Assembly (NCBI RefSeq): GCF_030815085.1
Contig: NZ_JAUSWG010000002.1
DNA length: 64,000 bases
Reading direction: 5' to 3' (one strand)
DNA from: Paraclostridium ghonii
Lineage (GTDB): Bacteria > Bacillota > Clostridia > Peptostreptococcales > Peptostreptococcaceae
The translations under genes and the position numbers were made by a program. Under the pieces are notes generated by a model that did no database searches, was not told the origin of the DNA, and saw only the letters and a program-made list of their open reading frames with translations. Shown piece after piece: positions 17,244-26,183 of this stretch. Numbering within the stretch: position 1 is the first letter of the stretch; the number at the start of each line of letters is the position of its first letter.

Positions 17244-18659
17244 TTAAATATCATGTATTTCTTTTATTTGTTCTTTTATATACGATTGATTTAACCAAAA
17301 ACACTGCTTAGTAAACTCTTCCCCATTAGGTTGAGTATCTTTTTTTTCATCTTTTGTTGCATGAGGTCTTACATGTGCAACTCTATTATCTGTAGAGTTA
17401 GGAAGGTTATTATACATAATTTCCTTACCATTTTTATTGACCTTAACATCTATAATTTTTATACCTTCATTTATGACGTTCCTAGTTTTCTCCCATACAT
17501 CCTTTACTTCATTTTCTAAATCATTATAAGGCATATTCCAAAACATAGAATTTTTTAAAACTAAACTTCCATTTTCATCATATTGATATATAACAAATAA
17601 GTATCTAGTATTTAAAAAAATCTCTCTTATACATGAACTCTCCCATTCTTCCTCAACAACTTCTTTAAATTTAAATGCAGGAAAAGACATACTTTCTTTT
17701 AATGACCCACTTTTAGTTAATCTAATTGTTTTTATTTTTATATTAGCCTTTTCAAATTCTTCAATGCTTTTACCCTTTACACCTAACATATTTTTTACCA
17801 TTGCATTAGCAACTCTAGATGTGGCAGCTTTATCTTCAGGGTTGTAATTAACATCAAACGCTAAAGCTAATTCTAATAAATTTTTTCCTTTATACCTATT
17901 TATTTTTTCTATTACAATTTCTTCAAAAGTTTTATCTTCTAATTCTTCTATATTTTTTATTATAGAGTCATCGTATGTATTTTTACCTTTATCTAGATAC
18001 TCATTAATTACGTAAGTCATATATTTAGATTTTAGTGAAAAAGCTCTTTGCTTTGCTTCAATCTCATTAAAGGGTTGTTTTCTAGTAGAATCTTTGCTCG
18101 AACCTTTAGTACAAGCACCTAAGTAGTTAGTGTCTCCCTCTGATATTTCATGCGCCTTTCCTTGCTTTATTTTGTCAACAATTTTGTTCCAATCACCTTC
18201 TATAATTTTTAAATCTTTTTCAGGAAATTGAAATAATTGGACATAACCTATAATGTAGTCTAACCTGTCTTTATATTTTTCATATAAATATTCTATAAGT
18301 AAGATTGTAGAGTTTTTCTTATAAAACGAACTCGTTTTAAATTCTTTTTTGTATTCTTCCATATAATCAATGATATTTAAAACTAATCTCTCTTTTGCAG
18401 ATATCTTATTTCCTCTAATATATTTATATGGTCCTGATTTAAGTTCTACTCCTGCCTCTTTAAAGTCCGGTTCACTTTCGTTGTTTAACTTAAGTTTAAA
18501 ATAATGTTTTTCTAAAATTTGCCCTATTCCACCTTTGTTTCCTTCTTTTACATCTATCTTTTCTTCTTTTAATATATCTCTTAAACTTTTACCTACAAGC
18601 TTTTTTGCATATCTCTCTATATCCCTTGCGTCTTTATTATTGTATAACTCATTATGCAT
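17244..18659 (-). CDS. Sau3AI/MutH-type restriction endonuclease (GATC)
   Basis: 471 aa, AGGAGG before ATG. The N-terminal half has the MutH/Sau3AI catalytic layout: D65 in EPDFKEAG, then E72 and K74 in VELKSGPYK, followed by NKISAKERLVLNIIDYM, which I recognise from Sau3AI. The C-terminal half is a second, related domain without the full catalytic set, as in type IIE Sau3AI where it binds an effector GATC site. The partner methyltransferase, also Sau3AI-like, is two genes upstream. Specificity for GATC is inferred from similarity. Confidence 0.85.
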   Translation of the reverse strand: MHNELYNNKDARDIERYAKKLVGKSLRDILKEEKIDVKEGNKGGIGQILEKHYFKLKLNNESEPDFKEAGVELKSGPYKYIRGNKISAKERLVLNIIDYMEEYKKEFKTSSFYKKNSTILLIEYLYEKYKDRLDYIIGYVQLFQFPEKDLKIIEGDWNKIVDKIKQGKAHEISEGDTNYLGACTKGSSKDSTRKQPFNEIEAKQRAFSLKSKYMTYVINEYLDKGKNTYDDSIIKNIEELEDKTFEEIVIEKINRYKGKNLLELALAFDVNYNPEDKAATSRVANAMVKNMLGVKGKSIEEFEKANIKIKTIRLTKSGSLKESMSFPAFKFKEVVEEEWESSCIREIFLNTRYLFVIYQYDENGSLVLKNSMFWNMPYNDLENEVKDVWEKTRNVINEGIKIIDVKVNKNGKEIMYNNLPNSTDNRVAHVRPHATKDEKKDTQPNGEEFTKQCFWLNQSYIKEQIKEIHDI

Positions 18660-18759
18660 TATAAAATACCTCCTATATAAGTAATATTATACACGGAGGT
18701 ATTTACCAAAATCTACTAATAAATATAAAACCCTTACCTGATTTTAATAAAAATTATAT

Positions 18760-19893
18760 CTAAGGCTTAAAAATATTGTTTTTATGGTAGTTCATATACT
18801 GTTGTTGGCTATCATTTAGATTTATAACCTTATCAACATATAGATTTAATTTTTGATAATCATTTTTATTTATCTCATCGGATATAATAAGTTTTCCGCT
18901 TCCATCAAAAGTTATATATCCTTTATCAAACAATGCATCATGATTAGCACATAATAGTACTCCATTATTTTCATCTTGTTTTTCATAGTCATTGGACACA
19001 CTCCATGGTTTTATATGACTAGCTACTAGTAAATTCTTTATATCCAGTCCACAAATTACACACTTCTTATCTCTATTTATTAGTTTGTCCCTAAATGGAC
19101 CTTGCGTAACTCTAACTTTAACAGTTCTTTTAACTTCATTATTATAATTTATAACTTCCTCTTCCTTAATTTCTATTTCATCATTATATTCAGGGACTAA
19201 AGTTCCATCTATCCCATTTAATATAAACTGATTCCATTCATCAGGGGCATAATAACTAATATTAATTCCTGAGCTTTTTAAATCATTTAACCATTCTCTA
19301 CTAATACGGCCTTTAGATATATTTAATATTGTAAATTCAGCTTCATAATTTTCAAATTTACCATCATCATTTTTGAACCATTTTCGCTTTAAAGTTTGTT
19401 CAATAGGTTCTCCTCTAACTCCTGGTGCTGCTAAACCTATAAATTTCATATCACAACCGTTACCTATAGATTCAAATATAAATATAGGTGGTATATTTAC
19501 TCTTTCTTCTGGGCCTTTATATGCTTTCGTAAAAATATCATATAGAAGTTTGTTTCCTAAATTTTTAGTTTTAAATATATCATTTCCAGCTGTTCTATTA
19601 TCTCCGTAATATGTATATTGTCTGCTTTCTTTATTAAAATAATTTGGCCATTCAAGCTGTTTCTTAGTGTCTATCAAGACTACAAACGCTACCCTATCTC
19701 TTATTACCTTTCCATCTAATTCTTTACTAGATTTTCTAATTCCACCTTGATTTCCTAATCCCCTTATAAAGCCATCTACTTTAAATAATTTACTTAATGG
19801 ATCATCTTTAATTGGATTTTTACATCTTCCTCCTTTATATATAGCCCCTGAAATTAAATCTTCATTTTTTAAATTTTCAAATTTAAATTCCAT
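18760..19893 (-). CDS. HNH endonuclease, second nuclease of the restriction locus
   Basis: 377 aa from ATG 19893 (GGGGAGG upstream; ATG 19908 overlaps that site). The C-terminal HNH nuclease has CVICG (about 268), SHIKPW (about 281), and DENNGVLLCANHDALFDKG (about 293-311), the HNH_2 pattern. The N-terminal 220 residues (SGAIYKGGRCKNPIKDDPLS, IRGLGNQGGIRK, and later GLAAPGVRG) look like a DNA-reading domain I cannot name. It sits between the Sau3AI-like nuclease and the methylase, separated from the methylase by a strong terminator. It may be a second restriction enzyme or a modification-dependent one. Confidence 0.8.
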   Translation of the reverse strand: MEFKFENLKNEDLISGAIYKGGRCKNPIKDDPLSKLFKVDGFIRGLGNQGGIRKSSKELDGKVIRDRVAFVVLIDTKKQLEWPNYFNKESRQYTYYGDNRTAGNDIFKTKNLGNKLLYDIFTKAYKGPEERVNIPPIFIFESIGNGCDMKFIGLAAPGVRGEPIEQTLKRKWFKNDDGKFENYEAEFTILNISKGRISREWLNDLKSSGINISYYAPDEWNQFILNGIDGTLVPEYNDEIEIKEEEVINYNNEVKRTVKVRVTQGPFRDKLINRDKKCVICGLDIKNLLVASHIKPWSVSNDYEKQDENNGVLLCANHDALFDKGYITFDGSGKLIISDEINKNDYQKLNLYVDKVINLNDSQQQYMNYHKNNIFKP

Positions 19894-19911
19894 TTTATAC
19901 CTCCCCATAAA

Positions 19912-19955
19912 AAATTAGAAGTGTATAATTTTCTCTAATTATACACTTCTAATTT
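19912..19955 (-). terminator. Strong terminator between methylase and HNH genes
   Basis: A 19-bp perfect stem (19912-19930 with 19937-19955) around TTCTCT, overlapping the methylase stop codon. Read-through would be needed to co-transcribe the nucleases, which may limit nuclease expression. Confidence 0.85.
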
Positions 19956-21249
19956 ACTCTATCTCTTTAGTTATAGCAACTTCATCATACAAGTTACTTT
20001 TATCCTCTTTATCAATTATATCTTTTATAGTAATTCCCATCTTTTTAACTAAATCAACAACTAGAGCATTACCCATGCAGAAATATCTAAACTTCTCAGG
20101 CATACCACTATTAGTCCAGTTTTTATCAAATCCATTTAGTTTTTCTGCTTCAACAGGAGTTAATAGTCTCAGTCTATCATTTTGAGGATCTCTTACTACA
20201 TGAGTACTTCTATTAACAGACGACTCACTAGTAAGCATAGTCCGTGCAGGTTTATCTATTGAATCTGGGAATGCTAACGGACCTTCACTAAATATATAGC
20301 TATGTCCTGTTTTGCTAGTTCTTTCGATTTTTTTAGCGCCTTTTAAATATTTCCACTTAGCAAGTTTTTCTTCGTCCCCGTCTAAATAATATTTTTCATC
20401 TACATCATTTTCTAATATATCTTTTAATACAGTAAATGGCCCTTCATATTTAGGTATAGTCTTTTCAGTATATATAACTCCATTATTCATTATACCTGCA
20501 TTTTTAAATTCCATATTAAAATTATCAGATATATCTACTATATCATTATATTCCATAATAATTTGTTCTGATTCTACTTTTTTATCTTCAAATGTTAATA
20601 TAGAATTACCTTCTTTACTATACTTTAATGGATGTACCTGAAATTCCTCTTGGAAAAAGCCAGTTTCATGTATCCACTTTCTAAGATTATCCTTATTTAA
20701 ATTACTTGCATATTCCGTATCATTTTTAAATGCAAATATAAATATTCTTCTTCTTCTTTGACTAAGCCCATATTCTGCTGCATTTATAACTCTCCATTCA
20801 ACTGAGTATCCTAAATCATTAAAACATGCAAGCATAACTCCAAAGTCACGACCTCTTTGTTTAGCCGGAGACTTGATTAGTCTATCTACATTCTCAAGCA
20901 ATACAAATCTAGGTTGTTTATCTTCTAATATATCTCTTATCTGCCACCATAAAACACCTTTCACTCCTTGTATTCCTTTTGCTCCGGTTCTAGCTACTGA
21001 GTAGTCTTGGCATGGAAATCCTCCTACCAGTAAATCATGATCTGGTATATCTTTTTTATCTATTTCTGATATATCTACATTCACATGATTTTCATTTCCA
21101 AAATGACTTACATAACAATCAAAAGCATGTTGTTTTTTCTTTCCCGGTTCCCATTGATTAGCCCATACAAAATTAAATTCATCTGAAGCTTTTTCTAATC
21201 CTAATCTAAATCCACCAACTCCAGCAAATAATTCGCACACATTTATCAT
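19954..21249 (-). CDS. DNA (cytosine-5) methyltransferase, M.Sau3AI-like
   Basis: 431 aa, AAGGAGG before ATG. All core C5-methylase motifs are visible: I LFAGVGGFRLGLE, IV GGFPCQDYSVAR (catalytic Cys), VI LLENVDRL, VIII QRRRRIFIF, and X MGNALVVDLV. The wording of motifs I, IV and VI matches M.Sau3AI as I remember it (WANQWEP, KQRGRDF), so GAT(5mC) is the likely product. It protects host DNA from the Sau3AI-like nuclease. First gene of the locus; -10-like TATAAT elements lie just upstream. Confidence 0.9.
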   Translation of the reverse strand: MINVCELFAGVGGFRLGLEKASDEFNFVWANQWEPGKKKQHAFDCYVSHFGNENHVNVDISEIDKKDIPDHDLLVGGFPCQDYSVARTGAKGIQGVKGVLWWQIRDILEDKQPRFVLLENVDRLIKSPAKQRGRDFGVMLACFNDLGYSVEWRVINAAEYGLSQRRRRIFIFAFKNDTEYASNLNKDNLRKWIHETGFFQEEFQVHPLKYSKEGNSILTFEDKKVESEQIIMEYNDIVDISDNFNMEFKNAGIMNNGVIYTEKTIPKYEGPFTVLKDILENDVDEKYYLDGDEEKLAKWKYLKGAKKIERTSKTGHSYIFSEGPLAFPDSIDKPARTMLTSESSVNRSTHVVRDPQNDRLRLLTPVEAEKLNGFDKNWTNSGMPEKFRYFCMGNALVVDLVKKMGITIKDIIDKEDKSNLYDEVAITKEIE

Positions 21250-21919
21250 TAATTAATTTTCCTCCTTTGTACAAGCATTTATACCATTATACTATAAATA
21301 ATTTTGTTTGGAAAGATCAAAATAAGCTTATTTTATATTATTTTTTACTTATCCTATTAAAAATAAACAATCTTACTAAAGTTATTGAACTCCTTATAAA
21401 AATTATAAGTTCTATTTTAGTTAACCTACTCATTAATTATGATATTACAAATCAATCCATAGTTTTAAATAAAATTTTAATTATATACTTATCTTTCATA
21501 GTACTTCACGCTGTATATGTTTGCCAAATAAATATAAAGTTCATTTTTAATTCCTCCGTTTAATTTCCTTACACTTATTTTCCCCTGCACCGCTTGCAAT
21601 ATGTAATATACAGCGAAAAACACATGTAAATTTCATACATAAAAATCACCATATAGATGAAACTAACTTTATACAAAAAAGCACTATTGGAGGTCCAAAA
21701 TGAGAGTAGAAAAAATAAACAAAGGCAAGTATACGCATATGTTTTATCTTGCGTATTCTTGCCCATATATTTTTATATAATCTAAGAATCTTGTCTGTAA
21801 GATATGATTCTATCATTTATAAACTCCTAATATCATAAGATATAAATATCTATAGTAGTTATATTAAGTATGTAACTTTATTTTCTAATTTTTCTAACTT
21901 CCTACATTCCCAATTTTAT
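21250..21919. other. Gene-poor gap with one strong hairpin
   Basis: Open frames here lack ribosome sites and look random. The one clear structure is a hairpin at 21724-21763 (GGCAAGTATACGCA / TGCGTATTCTTGCC, one mismatch) without a gene next to it. Confidence 0.5.
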
Positions 21920-22537
21920 TTAAACTAACTTACTTAATCTATTAATCCACCATTCTTTATCTAATCCCATATATCCATTAGGAGTAACTACCATATAGTT
22001 TTCATTAACTTCTAATACGTTAGGAACTCCCGTATATACTAACTCTATATAAAGTTTGAATGGTTTGGCTTGTCGATTTAACTTATTTTCTAGCTCCTCC
22101 ACATACTCAGAAAATTTTTCGCCTCCTATATATTCATATAGTGACAATGCATCGTGCCCTCCCGCCTGCATCTTCCACCATTCAATAAAATTAGGATATG
22201 CGTTTTTGCAACATTCTCTTAACTCAACATATTTAAGTTCTTTGAAATTACTTATATCATAAATTTCTTCTATAAAATTAAACATTTCACCTTGTCCTAT
22301 ATTTACGGCTTGATTACTAATAATATCATTAAACCAATTACGCCACTGAATTTTTAACTTAGAATGATCTGATTCCTTATAATCGGTAACAAATATATTA
22401 GCCGGCCAACGCACATTCTCTTCACTAAAAACTTCATCATCTATTAAATTATACATGCATCCTGTAAAAATAACAAAATTTAATAAGTCTTCATTAAAAG
22501 TTATAATTGACCATTGTGAACTATTTTCTAAGTACAT
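21920..22537 (-). CDS. Hypothetical 205-aa soluble protein
   Basis: AGGAGG precedes the ATG. The product is acidic and Trp-rich (WPANIFVTDY, QWRNWFNDI, FIEWWKMQ, DKEWWINRL), with no signal peptide or membrane segment. No family recognised. Size, composition and solitary position in a defence-rich stretch would fit an immunity or accessory protein, but this is speculation. Codon use and AT content are like the neighbours. Confidence 0.65.
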   Translation of the reverse strand: MYLENSSQWSIITFNEDLLNFVIFTGCMYNLIDDEVFSEENVRWPANIFVTDYKESDHSKLKIQWRNWFNDIISNQAVNIGQGEMFNFIEEIYDISNFKELKYVELRECCKNAYPNFIEWWKMQAGGHDALSLYEYIGGEKFSEYVEELENKLNRQAKPFKLYIELVYTGVPNVLEVNENYMVVTPNGYMGLDKEWWINRLSKLV

Positions 22538-22668
22538 AATCTAAAACCTCCTCTTATATAATGTACAAAGCTATATAGCTTTACATTTTACTTAATTTAT
22601 ATATAGACTGCATATAAGCAATGTAGTCTATATATAAATTATTATACGCTAGTATTCAATTAAAAATA

Positions 22669-23055
22669 TTACAAAACATAATTCTCTTTATTAAAATATT
22701 TTCTTTTCGATATAGTATATAAAAATACTATAATTGAGAATATGACATTCCCATAAAAAGGTTGTTGATTATATTGTTGAGATACATTAATGCTTACTAC
22801 TAAAAAGTATATAGTATAAATTAGCATAACCCAGTAACCCCATTTTTCAAGCTTTAAATATCCATAAGCCATTGTTAAAGAAATTAAAGACACGAACACT
22901 CTCATTATATTCTCTGGCACATTAGGCAGTCCAAATCTTACTGCAATTCGGAATTGATTTATTGCATTTGTAAATAATGTTATTAGTATTACGATTGCTC
23001 CAAAAACGTAAAAATATCCAATTAATGTTACTCCTAAAGGTCTTTTTCTAATCAT
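22669..23055 (-). CDS. Small integral membrane protein
   Basis: 128 aa from ATG 23055, after GGAGG that overlaps the more upstream ATG. Three to four hydrophobic helices (GVTLIGYFYVFGAIVILITL, MRVFVSLISLTMAYGYL, WGYWVMLIYTIYFLVV, NVIFSIIVFLYTI). A basic end follows (KRKYFNKE). It lies 35 bases behind the Mor-like regulator gene on the same strand, so the two likely form an operon. Function unknown. Confidence 0.65.
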   Translation of the reverse strand: MIRKRPLGVTLIGYFYVFGAIVILITLFTNAINQFRIAVRFGLPNVPENIMRVFVSLISLTMAYGYLKLEKWGYWVMLIYTIYFLVVSINVSQQYNQQPFYGNVIFSIIVFLYTISKRKYFNKENYVL

Positions 23056-23089
23056 TTTATATTCCTCCATTTAATATTATAAATGCTAT

Positions 23090-23347
23090 TTACTGAACTT
23101 CCCCAATTATATTTCTAACTTGAGCTTCACTTATATCATACTTTCTAGCTAAAACTCTATAATCTCCATTAAATTTTTCTCTAATAACTCTATTTCTAAT
23201 TGGCCTAGTCAAGGAAGCTTCCTTTGGCACATATAAAGAACTCCCTCCCAATAACTCAACTAGCTTCTTAAAAGCATCTATCCCTATATATTCAGCAATA
23301 TCCTTATGAGTTTTTGGTATATCATCTAAAGTTAACTCTTCTAACAT
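23090..23347 (-). CDS. Mor-family transcription activator-like protein
   Basis: 85 aa from ATG 23347, seven bases after GGAGGTG. The pattern IAEYIGIDAFKKLVELLGGSS followed by NRVIREKFNGDYRVLARKYDISEAQVRNII, with a C-terminal helix-turn-helix, is that of Mor/Mu-C type activators. Such small Mor-like proteins are common in Clostridia outside Mu-like phages. It is divergent from the DUF1659 cluster at 23568 and may regulate it; that is inference. Confidence 0.75.
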   Translation of the reverse strand: MLEELTLDDIPKTHKDIAEYIGIDAFKKLVELLGGSSLYVPKEASLTRPIRNRVIREKFNGDYRVLARKYDISEAQVRNIIGEVQ

Positions 23348-23503
23348 AAAATACACCTCCATAAATCTAAACTTATATTCACCCCTATACATATATTATA
23401 CAGATATTTATACATAACCTTTATAGTTATATAAGAAATCTATATAAATCTATCACTTAGATATTTTAATATTTATTTCAAATATTTTTTTCAATTACTT
23501 TCT

Positions 23504-23533
23504 TTGATTGGTTTAACGTACTCCCTCTATACT
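23504..23533 (+). promoter_or_regulatory. Probable promoter of the DUF1659-DUF2922-yvrJ cluster
   Basis: TTGATT (23504-23509) and TATACT (23528-23533) with an 18-bp spacer, 35 bp before the first gene. Confidence 0.55.
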
Positions 23534-23567
23534 TAAGTTAAATTAAATATTAAAAGGAGGGGTTAAG

Positions 23568-23816
23568 ATGGCAGATATAAATTTATCTCCAAATACTTCA
23601 GAAGTTGCTCAAATGTCAGCTTTAAAAATCAAATATGATTGTGGTTTAGGGGAAAATGGAAGAACTATAGTTAAAACTAGAAGTTTTTCAAACGTTAAGG
23701 ATGATGCAAAAGCTCTTGATGTTTACAACGTAGCTGAAATATTAAATTCACTACAAAAACATGATGTATTATCTGTAGTAAAAATAGACAACACAGAATT
23801 AACACCAGCAAATTAA
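23568..23816 (+). CDS. DUF1659 family protein
   Basis: 82 aa, preceded by AAAGGAGGGG. Small beta-rich protein with SALKIKYDCGLGENGRTIVK and a C-terminal LSVVKIDNTELTPAN, the layout of DUF1659. It is paired with DUF2922 and a YvrJ-type peptide, a conserved Firmicutes trio of unknown function. Only 24 bases separate it from the next gene. Confidence 0.8.
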   Translation: MADINLSPNTSEVAQMSALKIKYDCGLGENGRTIVKTRSFSNVKDDAKALDVYNVAEILNSLQKHDVLSVVKIDNTELTPAN

Positions 23817-23840
23817 TTTTATAAGAAAGGGGATTAAAAA

Positions 23841-24074
23841 ATGAGAAATATAGAAACTAGATTATTAATGGTTTTTTCAACAACGCTTGGAAGAAAAGTA
23901 AGCTTATTTGTATCTAATCCTAGAGAAGATATTACAGAAGCTGAAATAAAAGAGGCTATGGAACAAATAGTTAAAAAGAACATATTTGCTCCTAAGTTTG
24001 GTGAAGAACTAGAAGCAGCTTTAGAAGCAAAAGTAGTTCAAACTGCAACTACTGGATATGACTTAGTTATATAG
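23841..24074 (+). CDS. DUF2922 family protein
   Basis: 77 aa with AAAGGGG upstream. RLLMVFSTTLGRKVSLFVSNP at the N-terminus and a middle segment rich in Glu/Ala (ITEAEIKEAMEQIVKKNIF) are typical of DUF2922. Second gene of the trio. Function unknown; the family is always small and often near sporulation- or phage-like loci. Confidence 0.8.
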   Translation: MRNIETRLLMVFSTTLGRKVSLFVSNPREDITEAEIKEAMEQIVKKNIFAPKFGEELEAALEAKVVQTATTGYDLVI

Positions 24075-24082
24075 GGTAAGTA

Positions 24083-24230
24083 AAAAGATATAAGTTTGCT
24101 CCTAAAGCTGAAAAAATACTTTAAAAGTCACTAAAACTTATATCTTTTTATATTTTATTTTTGAAAAGTGTGAGTTTTGCTTCTAACGCTGAAAAAATGC
24201 TTTAAAGGTAGCTAAAACTTATATCTTTAA
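24083..24230 (+). repeat. Tandem imperfect repeat with terminator-like arms
   Basis: Two copies of about 55 bp (about 24092-24146 and 24173-24228) share GCTGAAAAAATRCTTTAAA and end in CTAAAACTTATATCTTT. The first also starts with AAAAGATATAAGTTT, which can pair with AAACTTATATCTTTT to make a hairpin with a large loop. It lies between DUF2922 and yvrJ. Confidence 0.7.
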
Positions 24231-24259
24231 TAATTTATAAAATTGGGGGCATGTTTTAT

Positions 24260-24415
24260 ATGGAATTAGATTTAATGGCTTTAGTATCTAACTTGGGGTT
24301 TCCTGCTATTGTTACTATGTATTTACTAATTAGAATTGAAGGTAAGCTTGAAAATTTGAGTACTAGTATAAATGCATTAAGTAATAACATATATGAACTT
24401 AATAATAATAAGTAA
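24260..24415 (+). CDS. YvrJ family small membrane peptide
   Basis: 51 aa: MELDLMALVSNLGFPAIVTM, then YLLIRIEGKLENLSTSI and an Asn-rich end. One hydrophobic helix followed by a short coiled segment is the YvrJ pattern. GGGGG lies nine bases before ATG 24260 (an in-frame ATG at 24251 is too close). Third gene of the DUF1659 trio. Confidence 0.75.
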   Translation: MELDLMALVSNLGFPAIVTMYLLIRIEGKLENLSTSINALSNNIYELNNNK

Positions 24416-24449
24416 AAAGTGTATCAATTGAATTCAATGGATACACTTT
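24415..24449. terminator. Bidirectional terminator
   Basis: AAAAGTGTATC ... GATACACTTT hairpin; closes yvrJ on the plus strand and the 30-aa gene on the minus strand. Confidence 0.8.
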
Positions 24450-24461
24450 CCTTATTTATAA

Positions 24462-24554
24462 TTACTTTTTTTTATTTTTATTTTTAAAATATTCAGGTAC
24501 TTCTATAAATAAAAAAGATATTAAAATTGCAAATTTTTCTAGTATATCAAACAT
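24462..24554 (-). CDS. 30-aa hydrophobic peptide with Lys tail, type I toxin-like
   Basis: MFDILEKFAILISFLFIEVP, then EYFKNKNKKK. A single membrane helix followed by a basic tail is the classical build of type I toxins in Clostridia. GGGTGG lies seven bases before the ATG, and a terminator follows at once. No antisense RNA can be proved from sequence alone; the 400 bp upstream hold no gene. Confidence 0.5.
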   Translation of the reverse strand: MFDILEKFAILISFLFIEVPEYFKNKNKKK

Positions 24555-25001
24555 AGCTGTTCCACCCAAAAAGTGTGAAATTAGGCAACCAATTTTTATA
24601 GTTCAAATATAAATAACTCTTCAATGGGAACATTTATCTTACATTTTTTTATTATATTACAAATTCCAATCAAGTCAAATTAAATATATAAATATAAAAA
24701 AGGAATGGTCTTCATCTTTTTCAGATGATACTTTCCTCACTAAATATCTTATCAAATCTTGTTTTATTTCATCTATATATTCAGATATTATTTTATTTAA
24801 TTTTTTCTATTTTAAAAAAGATGTTAGTCTTCCTTTATCAAGAATAAATTTTCACAAATATTAAAAAACCTTACATTCAACATACTATATATGTATACTA
24901 TGTCAATGTGAAAAAATCCAATAAATCATCTATTGGATTTTTTAAAATTCGTAATATATTAAGCTTGTTCTATAAAGTAACTAAAATTTAACTCATTGCT
25001 G
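24555..25001. other. Gap with a small decayed frame
   Basis: On the minus strand a frame without start (about 24670-24800) reads YIDEIKQDLIRYLVRKVSS and ends in a hydrophobic stop-terminated tail. It follows an in-frame stop and looks like the remnant of a longer gene. Nothing else is seen. Confidence 0.35.
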
Positions 25002-25331
25002 CTAGATTTGCAAAGCATTATGTATAGTTAGTAAAATACTTATAATTCCTATCCATCTTGCAACTTTTTTTCTTTTCATAAACCAAAAACCGCCAGAGAT
25101 AATAACCAATATAAAACATATAATTTGAATGACTGCCGTAAGGTTCATTTCATTACTATATAGTGCTATCTCTGCCATTTGATAGCAATAAAAAGCACTA
25201 ATACTACTAAAGGTCAAGAAACCTAATGTTGCAATAATTTTATTTTTTGAAAACGAAAATCCAAATGCCGTAAACATAAATAGCCATAGGCCTAATACAA
25301 ATAAAACCAAATCCCCAAAACCACTCTCCAT
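25002..25331 (-). CDS. Small four-helix membrane protein
   Basis: 109 aa after TTGGAGGG. Four hydrophobic segments fill the protein (LVLFVLGLWLFMFTAFGFSF, IIATLGFLTFSSISAFYCY, LTAVIQIICFILVIISGGFW, IGIISILLTI) with a short basic loop MKRKK. No family assignment. It stands alone. Confidence 0.6.
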   Translation of the reverse strand: MESGFGDLVLFVLGLWLFMFTAFGFSFSKNKIIATLGFLTFSSISAFYCYQMAEIALYSNEMNLTAVIQIICFILVIISGGFWFMKRKKVARWIGIISILLTIHNALQI

Positions 25332-25418
25332 CTAATTCCCTCCAAATAAATATTTATTGTTTAACTATTTTAATTCGCATTTTAATACAATTGCGAATTA
25401 ATCTATAATGTGATTATA

Positions 25419-25817
25419 CTATAATTGTTTATATATATCTGCATAATTAACTTTTAGTTGTTCTTTAAGTTCTTTATTTTCTTCCTCCAGCCTTTTAATC
25501 TTTCTTTTCAAACTTGCAATAATAGCATCCTTATTATTATCATCCATTTCTCTTTTAACTTGTGATGGAGTAGGTACTTGCGATTGCTGATGTCTAAGTG
25601 TTTCTATACGTTCTCTAATATCTTTATTATCATATAATGTTTTCTTGCTAACGCCACTTTCATTTGCAACATTATTAAAATTAATCGAGCTTTGAGACTT
25701 TATAAGTCTTTGTATTGTCTTCTTCTTTGTATTGTCTTCTTCTTTATATGTGCCTCTCAGTCTTTCTGCTATATTCCACAGAAATGAAACATGGTTAAAA
25801 TTATTATCTGTATTCAC
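25419..25817 (-). CDS. DUF6262 / Tn554-type TnpC protein, orphan
   Basis: 132 aa. The N-terminal helix-turn-helix region (INFNNVANESGVSKKTLYDN ... IRERIETLRHQ) and the C-terminal coiled coil (IIASLKRKIKRLEEENKELK) match DUF6262, the TnpC partner of Tn554-like tyrosine recombinases TnpA and TnpB. No recombinase gene is present here, so it is either a transposon relic or captured as a DNA-binding protein. Start ATG 25817 preceded by AAAAGGAGAC. Confidence 0.7.
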   Translation of the reverse strand: MNTDNNFNHVSFLWNIAERLRGTYKEEDNTKKKTIQRLIKSQSSINFNNVANESGVSKKTLYDNKDIRERIETLRHQQSQVPTPSQVKREMDDNNKDAIIASLKRKIKRLEEENKELKEQLKVNYADIYKQL

Positions 25818-26183
25818 TTTACTGTCTCCTTTTAGTTAAATTTCATCTTGGATTATATCATTTTCAAAATACAAAATAACATATCTATTTTTTATCAATA
25901 ACTCTTTATAATTTTTATCCACGTTTTAATTAAAATGTATTTTTATACAAAAAAATAGTAGACACCAATCTACTATTTCAAAAACAGGCTCCATTACTTG
26001 TGCTACAGCTCTCCATAACTACTACCCCGTAGCGTACTCTAATCAAATTCTACTATATTTCTACTTATTGAAAAAATCAGTGACTCTAATTGACCGTGTC
26101 TAATTTATGTATTTATAGCAGCATACTTACAATTTATCACTTGTATAACACAATTTACTTTTATACATCAACCTGAATTAAAA
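25818..26183. other. Gap with terminator and repeat-like tail
   Basis: AAATAGTAG ... CTACTATTT (25953-25978) forms a minus-strand terminator. The 50 bp before it on the minus strand (GAGAGCTGTAGCACAAGTAA) resemble the stretch before the terminator at 27877-27913. It is probably the 3' UTR of the SMEK gene. Confidence 0.5.

Noticed and set aside
21267..21563. 98-aa plus-strand frame
   Set aside because: Random-looking Ile/Leu-rich translation in AT-rich DNA; no ribosome site and overlaps the methylase promoter.
21575..21766. 63-aa minus-strand frame
   Set aside because: No ribosome site, and its start falls in a hairpin; composition looks non-coding.
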